Shown here: positions 1 to 7,553 of the stretch, piece after piece
Numbering within the stretch: position 1 is the stretch's first letter
How the letters are laid out: every line of letters begins with the position of its first letter
Assembly (NCBI GenBank): GCA_021325515.1
Contig: JAJPHC010000034.1
Span: 56,789 to 120,788, forward strand
Direction of reading: 5' to 3'
Length of the DNA: 64,000 nucleotides
Source: Acidobacteriota bacterium
Lineage (GTDB): Bacteria > Acidobacteriota > Thermoanaerobaculia > Gp7-AA8
Program-made: the position numbers and the translations under genes
The notes under the pieces: model-generated
Seen by the model: the letters and a program-made list of their open reading frames with translations, nothing else
What the model was told of the DNA's origin: nothing
Databases searched by the model: none

Positions 1-143
1 CGCTCGGCGACGTTGCGAATATCGTCGCCGGCCTTCGGCTGGACATGCACGCGGATCTCGCCCGACGTGCGGCTCTCGGCTTCCGTGATCGCGTCGACGA
101 TGCGCTTCTGATCGAGGCGCGCCAGAAACTCCTTCTGCTGCAT
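1..143 (-). CDS. TPM-domain protein, partial (C-terminus outside window)
   Basis: The first 47 codons are visible before the gene leaves the window. The start ATG overlaps the stop of the upstream TPM gene as TGATG, so the two are translationally coupled. The visible text (MQQKEFLARLDQKRIVDAI, then TEAESRTSGEIRVHV) matches the N-terminal pattern of small TPM-domain proteins, in which an acidic helix and a T-S-G-E-I-R-V strand open the fold. LemA, a glycine-tailed TPM protein and a second TPM protein form a common three-gene bacterial cluster, which supports the call. The exact role of these membrane-associated proteins is not settled. Confidence 0.75.
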   Translation of the reverse strand, partial: MQQKEFLARLDQKRIVDAITEAESRTSGEIRVHVQPKAGDDIRNVAE

Positions 144-967
144 CACCAGCCTCCAGTTGCACCGCCGCCGCCAAAGCTGCCGCCACCGCCGAAGCCGCCG
201 CTGCTGAAGCCACCGCCACCACCGCCTCCGCCGCCGAAGGTGATGCCGCCGCCCCCTCCTCCTCCACCGAGAAAGAACATCGGCCAGAAGCAGCCGCCGC
301 AGCCGCTGCGGCCGCGCGTCAGCATCGGCAGGATGAAGAAGATGACGATGAACGCGATGACGACGAGCCAGCCGAGATCGAAGCCGCCGCCCTGATCGCC
401 GGCATCACGGTACGTGCGCCGCGCAGGCTGTTGGCTAACCATCCCCTGCACCCCGAGCCTCGTGCCGACGGCGTCGATGCCGGCGCCGATGCCCCCGGCA
501 TAGTCGTTCTGCCGGAAGTGCGGTGCGATCGTGTTGCGGATGATGTCCGACGATGCCGCGTCGGTGATCTTCTCCTCGAGCGGATAGGAAACCTCGAGGC
601 GGATCTTGTGCTCCTTGACGAACACGGTCAGCAGGAGTGCGCGGTCTTCCTTCTTCGAGCGCCAGACCTTCCACTGCTCGGCGCAGCGGATCGTGAAGTC
701 CGCCGGCTCCTCACCATCGAGCGCCGGGAAGACGTAGACCATGAAGCGGACACCGCTCTGCTGCTCGAACGAGTGCAGCTTCTGGTTGAGCTGCTCCGCG
801 TCGCTGCTGCTGACGACACCGGCTGCGTCCGTGAACCAGTTCTTCGGCTCGGGCGGGATGTCGAGCGCGAGCGCGTTCGCCGCGATCGCGAACAGGAGGA
901 ACAGCAGCCAGCATCGGGACAGCAGAGATCCCGCTGTCTGCTGCCTGCTGTCTTCTTTCTGCTTCAC
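143..967 (-). CDS. TPM-domain membrane protein with glycine-rich tail (YgcG type)
   Basis: Of 274 residues, a hydrophobic signal or anchor lies at about 17-35 and the TPM domain at about 38-180, including W-F-T-D-A-A-G-V-V and a V-R-F-M-V-Y-V-F strand. A membrane span lies at about 198-216, followed by a tail of almost pure Gly with Ser, Phe and Trp to the end. This is the usual YgcG-like layout. The start is GTG, one base after the lemA stop, with no clear Shine-Dalgarno. Residues 1-16 are encoded by CAG-type heptamer repeats, so the true N-terminus may be different or the repeat may have grown into the gene. It is coupled to a second TPM gene downstream. Confidence 0.85.
   Translation of the reverse strand: MKQKEDSRQQTAGSLLSRCWLLFLLFAIAANALALDIPPEPKNWFTDAAGVVSSSDAEQLNQKLHSFEQQSGVRFMVYVFPALDGEEPADFTIRCAEQWKVWRSKKEDRALLLTVFVKEHKIRLEVSYPLEEKITDAASSDIIRNTIAPHFRQNDYAGGIGAGIDAVGTRLGVQGMVSQQPARRTYRDAGDQGGGFDLGWLVVIAFIVIFFILPMLTRGRSGCGGCFWPMFFLGGGGGGGGITFGGGGGGGGGFSSGGFGGGGSFGGGGATGGW
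906..962. repeat. CAG-type heptamer array overlapping the start of the TPM gene
   Basis: Read on the minus strand, four to five seven-base words of the type GCAGNNA follow one another (GCAGAAA, GAAGACA, GCAGGCA, GCAGACA). They turn into the opposite orientation (CTCTGCT, GTCCCGA, TGCTGGC, TGCTGTT). GACAGC and GCTGTC can pair, giving a fold-back. The array covers the first codons of the TPM gene. A related array sits about 1 kb away, in the gap between the FYDLN gene and the S41 protease gene. Confidence 0.55.
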
Positions 968-968
968 A

Positions 969-1616
969 CTAGTGCGAGGCCGCCGGCGCGCTCGTCGCCG
1001 GGTTGAAGTCGAACTTCACCTTTGGCGCCTCGGCACTGCCGGTGACACCCTTGAAGTACTCCTTCGTGTGGAAGCCGCTCATCCCCGCGACCATGCTGTT
1101 GGGAAACTTGAGGATGTAGGTGTTGTACGTCTGCGCCGCGTCGTTGAAGCGCCGGCGCTCCACCGAAATGCGGTTTTCCGTCCCCTCGAGCTGCGACTGC
1201 AACTGGAGGAAATTTTCGTTGGACCGCAGCTCGGGATAGCGCTCGACGACGACGAGAAGGCGCGACAGCGCGCTCGAGAGACCGGCCTGCGCCTGTTCGT
1301 ACTGCTGCATCGCCTGCGGATTGTTCGGGATGTTCGCGCCCTGCATCGTCACCTGGCCGACCTTCGCGCGCGCCTCGGTGATCTCAGTGAGCGTCGACTT
1401 CTCGAAGTTCGCGGCACCCTGCACCGTCTGCACGAGGTTCGGGATCAGATCGAAGCGCCGCTGATAGTCATTCTCAACGTCCGACCACTGCTTCGCGACA
1501 GCCTGATCGAGCTCGACGATGTGATTGCGGATGCCGATGAACCACATGCCGGCGATCACGGCAATGAACAGTACGAACGCACCAACGACGAGACATCCGA
1601 GCAGGCCACGACTCAT
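969..1616 (-). CDS. LemA family protein
   Basis: 215 residues with an N-terminal membrane span (about 5-27) followed by the LemA core: V-E-L-D-Q-A-V-A-K-Q-W-S-D-V-E-N then R-R-F-D-L-I-P-N-L-V, and later R-Y-P-E-L-R-S-N-E-N-F. These are hallmark LemA positions. LemA proteins are anchored with a short outer N-terminus and a helical cytoplasmic domain; the biochemical role is unknown. The gene lies two bases after the FYDLN gene and is followed at once by two TPM genes, a widely conserved order. Confidence 0.93.
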   Translation of the reverse strand: MSRGLLGCLVVGAFVLFIAVIAGMWFIGIRNHIVELDQAVAKQWSDVENDYQRRFDLIPNLVQTVQGAANFEKSTLTEITEARAKVGQVTMQGANIPNNPQAMQQYEQAQAGLSSALSRLLVVVERYPELRSNENFLQLQSQLEGTENRISVERRRFNDAAQTYNTYILKFPNSMVAGMSGFHTKEYFKGVTGSAEAPKVKFDFNPATSAPAASH

Positions 1617-1618
1617 GA

Positions 1619-1912
1619 CTAGTAATCCTCTTCTTCTTCGTCGTCGGCGTCTTCTTCGCGGTCGGCTTCGGGAACGATCTCTTCGTCCTCTTCGTCGCCG
1701 CCACCGACCGGAGCTGCCTCTTCAGGCCCGAACTCCGGCTCCTCGGCGACTTCCTCGACGATCCGGCGGCCGCGATGCGACGTGACAATCGGAGCCTCTT
1801 CGGCATCGCGCTGATCGGAACCGCACTTCGGACAGATCGGCTCCGGCTTACCGAGGTCGTAGAACTTCGTGTGGCAACTGTAGCAAGTATATTTTTTTCC
1901 CAGCTCCGGCAT
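1619..1912 (-). CDS. FYDLN-acid family protein (TIGR02300 type)
   Basis: 97 residues. The N-terminal 35 hold a zinc-ribbon-like unit, [13 protein letters not shown] then I-C-P-K-C-G, which contains the Phe-Tyr-Asp-Leu signature. The rest is very acidic, ending in long Asp/Glu runs. This is the exact layout of the FYDLN-acid family, whose function is not known. It seems to head the operon that continues into lemA. The acidic tail suggests nucleic-acid mimicry or metal and protein binding, but that is only a guess. Confidence 0.85.
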   Translation of the reverse strand: MPELGKKYTCYSCHTKFYDLGKPEPICPKCGSDQRDAEEAPIVTSHRGRRIVEEVAEEPEFGPEEAAPVGGGDEEDEEIVPEADREEDADDEEEEDY

Positions 1913-1956
1913 TCGTCAGAACTCTCCCCAGATCAAAAGCGGCGACACGTTAGCAC

Positions 1957-1991
1957 AAAACAGACAACAGGCAACAGGAGACAGGCAGCAG
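1957..1991. repeat. CAG-type heptamer direct repeats
   Basis: Five consecutive seven-base words end in CAG: AAAACAG, ACAACAG, GCAACAG, GAGACAG, GCAGCAG. They fill the gap between the FYDLN gene and the terminator of the S41 protease gene. The words resemble those at 906-962. Confidence 0.6.
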
Positions 1992-2018
1992 AAGAAAAGA
2001 GCGGCGCCGGAGCGCCGC
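1992..2018 (-). terminator. Rho-independent terminator of the S41 protease gene
   Basis: On the minus strand, 27 bases past the protease stop, GCGGCG and CGCCGC arms enclose a six-base loop. The hairpin is followed by CTCTTTTCTTC, a T-rich tract. The position and polarity fit transcription of the protease. Confidence 0.6.
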
Positions 2019-2044
2019 CCTGTGGTTTGTTTCTGTGGTGCTGC

Positions 2045-3715
2045 CTATCTTCCGTGCGGCACATTCGCCGCGGCGCGCGTGCCGGCATCGCCTGCCGGTC
2101 CGCTGGCCGCCTTTGCGCGCAGATCCGCGGCGAGCGTCGCAAGCTTCTGCGCTTCAGGGAAAAGTTCGAGAGCCTTCTCCACCTGCGTGTCGCCTTCGAG
2201 GCGGTACGGATACGACTCCTCGTAGCCGAACTTCGCCGCGATGATCTCCGCCTTCAGCGAGCGCTCGATGTATTTCCGGTCGTCCGCTTTGTTGAGCGCG
2301 GCATGGATGTCGTCGAGCGGCGCGACTTCCTTCTCTGCTGCGTAGCGGGCGAAGTCTTCCAGAATCTGCGGCGTGATCTCGAAGCTCTGTTTCAACTCCG
2401 GATGCTTGTTCGCGTATTCGATCCCGTAGTTGAAGAGCGCGCTGCGAAGATCGAGAAGCTGCGTCGTCCGGAGGAGTGTCGGAGGCTTCACGATCACATC
2501 GGGCGTGATGCCGCCGCCGCCATAGACGACGCGGCCGGTGTCCGTCTTGAACTGCTTCCTGTCCTTGAGCGGCGTCTCCGCCGCATCGCCTTCCCCTTCG
2601 TCCGCGACGTAGTAGTCGTAGAACGAGGTGTAGTCGCGCTGGATGTTGCGGCCGGACGGCGTGTAGTACTTGGACGTCGTGAGCGCCAGCCCCGCGCCGT
2701 ACTGCAGCGTGTAGACGCTCTGCACGAGACCCTTGCCCCAGCTCGTCTCGCCGACGACGAGACCGCGATCATGATCCTGAATCGCGCCGGCGACGATCTC
2801 CGACGCCGATGCGCTTCCGCGATTCACGAGGACGACGAGCGGCACTTCGAGATGATCGTGCTTGCCCGGCGCCGTGTAGTCCTGCGCCGAGTCGGCCGTG
2901 CGGCCCTTCGTGTAGACGATCATCTGTCCCTTGTCGAGGAAGTGATCGGCGACGCCGACTGCCGCATCGAGGAGACCGCCCGGATTCTGGCGAAGGTCGA
3001 GGACGAGCTTCTGCATCCCCTCTCCCTTCAGCTTGTCCACGGCTTCATCGAGCTCGCGGACGGTGGTCGACGTGAAATCCTTGATGCGGATGTAGCCGAC
3101 GCCCGGGCGGAGCATCAGCACGTTGGAAATCGAATTCGTCGGGATGGCGGCGCGCACGATCGACAGCGCGATCGGCTCCTTCATCCCGTAGCGGATGATC
3201 TTGATGTGAACGGTCGAGCCCTTCGGCCCCTTCAGCTTCTTCACGACATCGTCGAGAGGAAGATCGTCCGTCGACACGCCTTCGACTTCGGAGATCACAT
3301 CGCCCGCGCGAATGCCGAGGCGCGCAGCAGGAGTTCCTTCGAGCGGCGTGATGACGGTGACCTGATCGTTGCGCTTCGTCACGAGGATGCCGAGACCGTA
3401 GAACGACCCCTTCTGGCGATCCTGCATGTCGGAGTACTCCTTCGGCTCGAGGAAGGATGTATGCGGATCGAGCGTGCGCGCCATTCCGTCAATCGACGAA
3501 TAGACGAACTTGTCGGCCCCGACCTCTTCCGCAGAATTCGCCGTGACGGCGCTGAGCAGATCGGTGTACTCTCGCATTCGCTTTTGCAGATCACTCTGCA
3601 TCGGCGAGCCAAAGAGTCGATTGCCGTACAATCCACCGAAGAGTGTTGCGCCGGCGATTGCCACGAGCAGAGTCAGCGAAAAGGTCCACTTCCTGTTGTT
3701 GTTCAGTTTTGTCAT
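2045..3715 (-). CDS. S41 family C-terminal processing peptidase (Ctp-like)
   Basis: 556 residues from the chosen ATG; an in-frame ATG 13 codons upstream is possible but lacks a ribosome site, while GGAAC precedes the chosen one. A membrane anchor lies at about 10-28. A PDZ domain follows with the F-Y-G-L-G-I carboxylate-binding loop and G-I-R-A-G-D-V-I. The S41 core carries catalytic Ser in R-G-S-A-S-A-S-E-I-V and Lys in S-W-G-K-G-L-V-Q, with R-Q-N-P-G-G-L before them. The family cleaves C-terminal regions of periplasmic proteins. The long tail after the core (about residues 370-556) is helical and charged. It is divergent from tatA. Confidence 0.93.
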   Translation of the reverse strand: MTKLNNNRKWTFSLTLLVAIAGATLFGGLYGNRLFGSPMQSDLQKRMREYTDLLSAVTANSAEEVGADKFVYSSIDGMARTLDPHTSFLEPKEYSDMQDRQKGSFYGLGILVTKRNDQVTVITPLEGTPAARLGIRAGDVISEVEGVSTDDLPLDDVVKKLKGPKGSTVHIKIIRYGMKEPIALSIVRAAIPTNSISNVLMLRPGVGYIRIKDFTSTTVRELDEAVDKLKGEGMQKLVLDLRQNPGGLLDAAVGVADHFLDKGQMIVYTKGRTADSAQDYTAPGKHDHLEVPLVVLVNRGSASASEIVAGAIQDHDRGLVVGETSWGKGLVQSVYTLQYGAGLALTTSKYYTPSGRNIQRDYTSFYDYYVADEGEGDAAETPLKDRKQFKTDTGRVVYGGGGITPDVIVKPPTLLRTTQLLDLRSALFNYGIEYANKHPELKQSFEITPQILEDFARYAAEKEVAPLDDIHAALNKADDRKYIERSLKAEIIAAKFGYEESYPYRLEGDTQVEKALELFPEAQKLATLAADLRAKAASGPAGDAGTRAAANVPHGR

Positions 3716-3823
3716 GACGTTCCGTTGTCGCGCCGTATGAAGGGGTAACTTCAATTATAGGGTGGAGTATTCACCGGCCCGTGAGTGTTCACCCACAAGT
3801 CACGTAGAAAGGCCTCACCGCAT

Positions 3824-4135
3824 ATGGGTCCCCTCGGTTTTCCGGAGTTGCTCCTCATCTTCATCGTTGCTCTGATCGTTTTCGGGCCGAAGCGCCTTCC
3901 CGAGATCGGAAAGTCACTCGGCAAAGCACTTGGCGAGTTCAAGAAAGCCTCTGACGAGCTGAAAAACACGATCGAGCGTGAAGTACGTGCCGAGGAGCTC
4001 AAACAGTTGACGACGTTGCCCTCGGTCACTCCTCTCGAGCACGTATCAAGGACTGAGCCAGCGCCGGCGCAGACTGTGACCGTCGAGAGCAAGCCTGCCC
4101 CGAACGCGCCGGCGGATCCGACCGCGGCCGGATAA
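3824..4135 (+). CDS. tatA: Sec-independent translocase protein TatA/TatB
   Basis: 103 residues: one N-terminal membrane helix ([13 protein letters not shown]), the conserved F-G-P-K-R-L-P hinge, then an amphipathic helix and an acidic, Ala/Pro-rich tail. The start is the ATG before G-P-L-G, preceded by AAAGG eight bases upstream; the longer reading frame has no support. It forms the membrane pore or recruitment unit of the twin-arginine system with the TatC gene four bases downstream. The single TatA-like gene may serve both TatA and TatB roles. A Tat-type signal peptide is seen on the HisC-like protein at 43985. Confidence 0.93.
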   Translation: MGPLGFPELLLIFIVALIVFGPKRLPEIGKSLGKALGEFKKASDELKNTIEREVRAEELKQLTTLPSVTPLEHVSRTEPAPAQTVTVESKPAPNAPADPTAAG

Positions 4136-4139
4136 CCGA

Positions 4140-4919
4140 ATGGATTCGACCGCCGCGACGAATCTCGATTCCCCCGAATCGGCCAGCGAACACGATCTGC
4201 CGAAGATGACGTTCCTCGAGCATCTCGAGGAGCTTCGCAAGCGGCTGCTCCATTCCATCATTGCCATCACGGGCGGATTCTTTCTCTGCTGGTGGAAAGC
4301 GGAGGCGATCTACGCCTGGGTCCAGAGGCCGCTCACGCAATTTCTGCCGAAGGACAATGCGCAGCTCGCCTACACGCGGCTGACCGCTCCCTTCTTCCTC
4401 TACATGAAGGTGGCGTTCTTCGCCGGTCTGTTCGTCGCCTCGCCGTTCGTTCTGCTGCAGCTCTGGCTGTTCATCGCGCCAGGTCTGTATCAGCGCGAGC
4501 GCCGCTACGCCGCGCCATTCATCATTTTCGCGTCGCTCTTCTTCATCGCCGGCGGCTACTTCGGCTATCGCTGGATTCTTCCCGCGACTTGCAAGTTCTT
4601 CGTGGAGACAGGCGCGCAGTTCAAACAGGTCGTGACGATCGATGACTACTTCTCGTTCGCCAGCACGATCATCCTCGCGGCGGGACTCGTCTTCGAGACG
4701 CCGATCCTCATCTTCTTCCTCGCGCGCCTCGGCATCGTCACACCTGCGTTCCTGATGCAGAAGTCGAAGTACGCGATCGTCCTTGCGTTCATCATCGCCG
4801 CGATCGTGACGCCGACGCCCGACATGGTCACGCAGACCGCGCTCGCCATTCCGATGATCGTCCTCTACTTCCTCGGCATCGGCATCTCGTACCTCTTCGG
4901 CAAGAAACACGAGGCGTGA
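4140..4919 (+). CDS. tatC: Sec-independent translocase TatC
   Basis: 259 residues with the TatC N-terminal signature M-T-F-L-E-H-L-E-E-L-R-K-R-L and six predicted membrane helices. S-P-F-V-L-L-Q-L-W-L-F-I-A-P-G-L is typical of the family. TatC is the receptor for twin-arginine signal peptides in the cytoplasmic membrane. An acidic tip (E-H-D-L-P-K) precedes the first helix. It is coupled to tatA and overlaps the next gene by four bases (GTGA). Confidence 0.96.
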   Translation: MDSTAATNLDSPESASEHDLPKMTFLEHLEELRKRLLHSIIAITGGFFLCWWKAEAIYAWVQRPLTQFLPKDNAQLAYTRLTAPFFLYMKVAFFAGLFVASPFVLLQLWLFIAPGLYQRERRYAAPFIIFASLFFIAGGYFGYRWILPATCKFFVETGAQFKQVVTIDDYFSFASTIILAAGLVFETPILIFFLARLGIVTPAFLMQKSKYAIVLAFIIAAIVTPTPDMVTQTALAIPMIVLYFLGIGISYLFGKKHEA

Positions 4920-5350
4920 AGCCGTTCCGGAGAATCGTCGTCGAGACACTGATCGCCGCACCGGTCGAGAGGGTGTTCGATCTGTCGCGCGACATCGACG
5001 CACACACGCGCAGCGCGTCATTTTCGAAAGAGCGTGCCGTGCCGCCCGGGCGGACGTCAGGACTGCTGAACGCGGGCGATACCGTGACGTTCGAAGGGCG
5101 GCACTTCGGAATTCGCATGCGCTACTCCGTCACGATCACCGCGATGGAGCGGCCCTTCCGTTATGTTGACGAAGCGCTGCACCCTGCGTTCCGCCATCTC
5201 GAACACGTGCACGAGTTCGAAGCGAGGGAAAACGCCACGTTGATGCGCGACACCCTGTTCTACGACTCGGGATTCGGCGCGATCGCGGGATGGTTCCTGC
5301 GCAGATTCGTCGTAAAGAAGCAGTCGCAGTTGCGGCGCTACATCGCCTGA
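4916..5350 (+). CDS. SRPBCC-fold protein (polyketide cyclase/START-like)
   Basis: 144 residues beginning with GTG that overlaps the tatC stop. The N-terminus I-V-V-E-T-L-I-A-A-P-V-E-R-V-F-D-L is the typical opening strand and helix of the SRPBCC ligand-binding fold. Later strands include D-T-V-T-F-E-G-R-H-F-G-I and H-V-H-E-F-E. No catalytic residues are diagnostic; the family binds lipids or small hydrophobic molecules. Its 3' end overlaps the convergent PilZ gene by 13 bases. Confidence 0.8.
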   Translation: MKPFRRIVVETLIAAPVERVFDLSRDIDAHTRSASFSKERAVPPGRTSGLLNAGDTVTFEGRHFGIRMRYSVTITAMERPFRYVDEALHPAFRHLEHVHEFEARENATLMRDTLFYDSGFGAIAGWFLRRFVVKKQSQLRRYIA

Positions 5351-5994
5351 AGGACCGTCTGCACCAGATCGAGATCGATCTGCTCGCCGAGATACTCCCA
5401 GATCGCGAGCGCCTCTTTCTTGTGCATCACCGGCCGCTGCTGCTGCGCCAGCGAGAGCTTCGCCTGTTCGTAGTACTTCTGGGCGTCGCCCGCGGATTTC
5501 GCAAGACGGTTGTAGGCCTGCTGAATCATCAGCAATTGTTCCGGCGAGTATTTCGGCTTCGCCGGCTCTGCGGACGGCGGGACGTAGCCCTTCTGGCGCT
5601 GCATCAGCGCCTGCCGCTTGCGCTCCATCGAGTCCTTGTCGGCGCGGCCGAAGGTCCGAATCAGACGGCCGAGGAAACCGAGCGTTTCCGCCGAGGCATC
5701 GAGGATCGAGAGGCCCGACCGGTAAAGCATCTTCCCCTTGTCGTTCGTCGTGCTCGAGAGCTTGCTCCAGACGACCTTCGCGCGAAACGTGGTCTCTTCC
5801 TGGAGAGCTGCAGAGGCGATCCGGACGGAAGCGCTGCTGCCGACCTTGAATGCATCAGCATGTTCGAGCATGAGGCCGCCGCCGCTCAGGTTGAGGACTC
5901 GTACTTCGACGCCGTTGAACAGGGCGGGCATCGGGTCGTCGAAAATGAACCGCGGGTGCTTGCGCAGGTTCGCGACTTCGATTGCAGAGCTCAT
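5338..5994 (-). CDS. PilZ-domain protein
   Basis: 218 residues. The N-terminal half is a PilZ domain with the c-di-GMP binding motifs L-R-K-H-P-R (RxxxR) and N-L-S-G-G-G-L (D/NxSxxG) about 30 residues apart. The C-terminal half is helical and charged with no recognised domain. The protein probably senses c-di-GMP; the window encodes one GGDEF-EAL enzyme and a second PilZ protein. The partner it controls cannot be read from the neighbours. Confidence 0.85.
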   Translation of the reverse strand: MSSAIEVANLRKHPRFIFDDPMPALFNGVEVRVLNLSGGGLMLEHADAFKVGSSASVRIASAALQEETTFRAKVVWSKLSSTTNDKGKMLYRSGLSILDASAETLGFLGRLIRTFGRADKDSMERKRQALMQRQKGYVPPSAEPAKPKYSPEQLLMIQQAYNRLAKSAGDAQKYYEQAKLSLAQQQRPVMHKKEALAIWEYLGEQIDLDLVQTVLQAM

Positions 5995-6048
5995 AGCTGA
6001 GTTCGCGAGAACCCCGGTGAAGGAAGAACTCTTCCCTCTGACGAATTT

Positions 6049-6261
6049 TTAACGTTCTACTTCGAAATCCGGCGTGATCGACGGCAGCGCTTCGTTGAAG
6101 ATGAGCACAGTCTCAGCAACCGGGAAGAACACCGTGTGGTTCCGGCCCTGCACGTCCAGAACGATCTCGTAGTAATGGTCGCCGACCGCGATCAGAGTCG
6201 CAGCCTTGCCTTTGATCTCGAGCGTCCGATTGAAGACCGAAACCTTGGCCGGTATGTCCAT
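6049..6261 (-). CDS. Small conserved-looking hypothetical protein
   Basis: 70 residues, no signal peptide and no membrane segment. Strand-rich text such as V-S-V-F-N-R-T-L-E-I-K-G-K and H-Y-Y-E-I-V-L-D-V-Q-G suggests a small beta-barrel-like fold. Coding quality is fair: GC-rich third positions, and no better frame on the other strand. I do not recognise a family. Confidence 0.55.
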   Translation of the reverse strand: MDIPAKVSVFNRTLEIKGKAATLIAVGDHYYEIVLDVQGRNHTVFFPVAETVLIFNEALPSITPDFEVER

Positions 6262-6306
6262 GCGGCGGAAGATACACGACGCAAAGAAAAATGGCGAGCC
6301 GGGACG

Positions 6307-6340
6307 GCGAAGGACCCCCTTCGATCAGGGGATCCTTCGC
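6307..6340 (-). terminator. Hairpin 22 bases after the PpiC-type foldase gene
   Basis: Thirteen-base arms (GCGAAGGAYCCCC against GGGGRTCCTTCGC, one mismatch) close on an eight-base loop. On the minus strand a T-rich stretch (ATTTTTCTTT) follows about 15 bases later. It fits a terminator, or a repeat serving as one. Confidence 0.5.
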
Positions 6341-6361
6341 GTCGCTCGGATGAAGAGGGAG

Positions 6362-7288
6362 TTACTGCTTCTTTGCCGGGGCCGGCGCCGGCGGCGCGGC
6401 CGCAGGCTCTGGCTTCGGGAAGTACGAGTCGCTGAAGGTCACCTTCGACTTCATCGCGTCGAGCGTCGAGCGCATCTTCGCGTCCTTCATCGTCTTCTCG
6501 ATCGAAGCGCGGACGTTCTCGAACGGCGTCGAGCCGTGCGACAGCACCTGAATCACGTGATAGCCGTACTGCGTACGGACGACCGGCGTGAGCTCGCCGA
6601 CCTTCGCTTCGAACGCGGCCTTCTCGAATTCCGGGACCATCTGGCCATGTCCGAATGAGCCGAGATCGCCGCCCTGCGCGCCGGAGCCGGTGTCATCCGA
6701 TTCCTTCTTCGCCAGCTCTTCGAATTTCGCACCAGCCTGGATCTGCTTGCGAATGTCTTCCGCCTTCGCCTTCGCTTCTTCTTCGGTCAGCTCCTTCTTG
6801 CCGGTCTGTGCGGCGGGGCTGCCCTTGAAGGCGATGAGAATGTGACGGGCTTTGACTTCCTCGTAGTCGTTCTTGTGCGACTCGTAGTAGCTCTTCAGCT
6901 CTTCGTCGCTCGGCTTCATCGCCGCGTCCATCTTCTTCAGCTCAGCCTGCGCGATGAGGTTCTCGCGCATGAGGTTGAGCTGCGAGATGACTTCCGGATC
7001 CTTGTCGAGGCCCGTCTTCGCGCCTTCGGCTGCGAGGAGCTTCATCCGGACGTAGTCTTCCGCGAACTGGCGCTTGCCGGCCCCCATCGCGAACTGCTGG
7101 TACTCGGCGGGCAGCGACTTGAGCGCCAGCTCGAACTCCGACTTGTGGACCTGCAGACCTTCCGACGACATGATCACCGGATCATCGTTCGCCGGTGCTG
7201 CCGGCGTCGCTGCCGGCTTCTTCTCCTGCGCAGTCGCCATCGATGCAGCGAGCGCAAGAGCCATGAATGTGATGCTCGTTTTCTTCAC
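6362..7288 (-). CDS. Peptidylprolyl isomerase, PpiC/SurA-like, exported
   Basis: 308 residues starting at GTG with AAGGAGA seven bases before it. A signal peptide (about 1-20, ending A-T-A-Q) is followed by a SurA-like helical N-domain. The parvulin domain at about 145-260 includes K-A-R-H-I-L-I, G-G-D-L-G-S-F-G-H-G-Q-M-V-P-E-F and Y-G-Y-H-V-I-Q-V, all diagnostic. A Pro/Ala/Lys tail closes it. It likely acts in the periplasm as a proline isomerase and chaperone for envelope proteins. The nonamer repeat region lies directly upstream. Confidence 0.93.
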   Translation of the reverse strand: MKKTSITFMALALAASMATAQEKKPAATPAAPANDDPVIMSSEGLQVHKSEFELALKSLPAEYQQFAMGAGKRQFAEDYVRMKLLAAEGAKTGLDKDPEVISQLNLMRENLIAQAELKKMDAAMKPSDEELKSYYESHKNDYEEVKARHILIAFKGSPAAQTGKKELTEEEAKAKAEDIRKQIQAGAKFEELAKKESDDTGSGAQGGDLGSFGHGQMVPEFEKAAFEAKVGELTPVVRTQYGYHVIQVLSHGSTPFENVRASIEKTMKDAKMRSTLDAMKSKVTFSDSYFPKPEPAAAPPAPAPAKKQ

Positions 7289-7356
7289 AGATTCTCCTTA
7301 GTGATTGCCGGTCTTGGAACGAAAAAAGGAAACGGGTTCAGAGGTGGGGGCATTCC

Positions 7357-7419
7357 GGATGGGACGATGGGACCTATGGGACCTATGGGACCTATGGGCG
7401 GATCCGCCTATTGGTCCCA
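7357..7419. repeat. Nonamer fold-back array, unit 1
   Basis: Seven nine-base words in phase: GGATGGGAC, GATGGGACC, TATGGGACC twice, TATGGGCGG, then the reversed ATCCGCCTA and TTGGTCCCA. The centre GGCGGATCCGCC is a perfect palindrome. The unit is followed by ACAACTTCGCTAATTGA, which resembles the 3' end of the neighbouring aminotransferase gene. Confidence 0.8.
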
Positions 7420-7436
7420 TTACAACTTCGCTAATT

Positions 7437-7553
7437 GAGGGACGGATGGGACCGATGGGACGGATGGGACGGATGGGACGGATGGGACCGATGGGTGGTT
7501 CCGCCTATAGGTCCCATAGGTCCTATAGGTCCCATCGTCCCATCCCTCCCATC
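7437..7553. repeat. Nonamer fold-back array, unit 2
   Basis: Thirteen nine-base words in strict phase. Seven have the form ATGGGACSG, followed by the opposite orientation TCCGCCTAT, AGGTCCCAT, AGGTCCTAT, AGGTCCCAT, CGTCCCATC, CCTCCCATC. The two halves can pair over some 50 bases. The array ends inside the stop codon of the aminotransferase gene, so it occupies the 3' end of that transcript and the leader of the foldase gene. Confidence 0.85.

Noticed and set aside
45..395. Proline-rich open frame on the plus strand
   Set aside because: It is the antisense of the glycine-rich tail of the TPM protein; the minus frame has signal, domain and membrane features.
1775..3748. Long plus-strand frame opposite the S41 protease
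   Set aside because: It is Arg/Asp/Leu-rich text typical of antisense in GC-rich DNA, with no motif, while the minus strand encodes a complete protease.
3754..3759. TATAAT on the minus strand as promoter of the S41 protease gene
   Set aside because: No acceptable -35 box lies 16-18 bases upstream, so I do not list it as a promoter.
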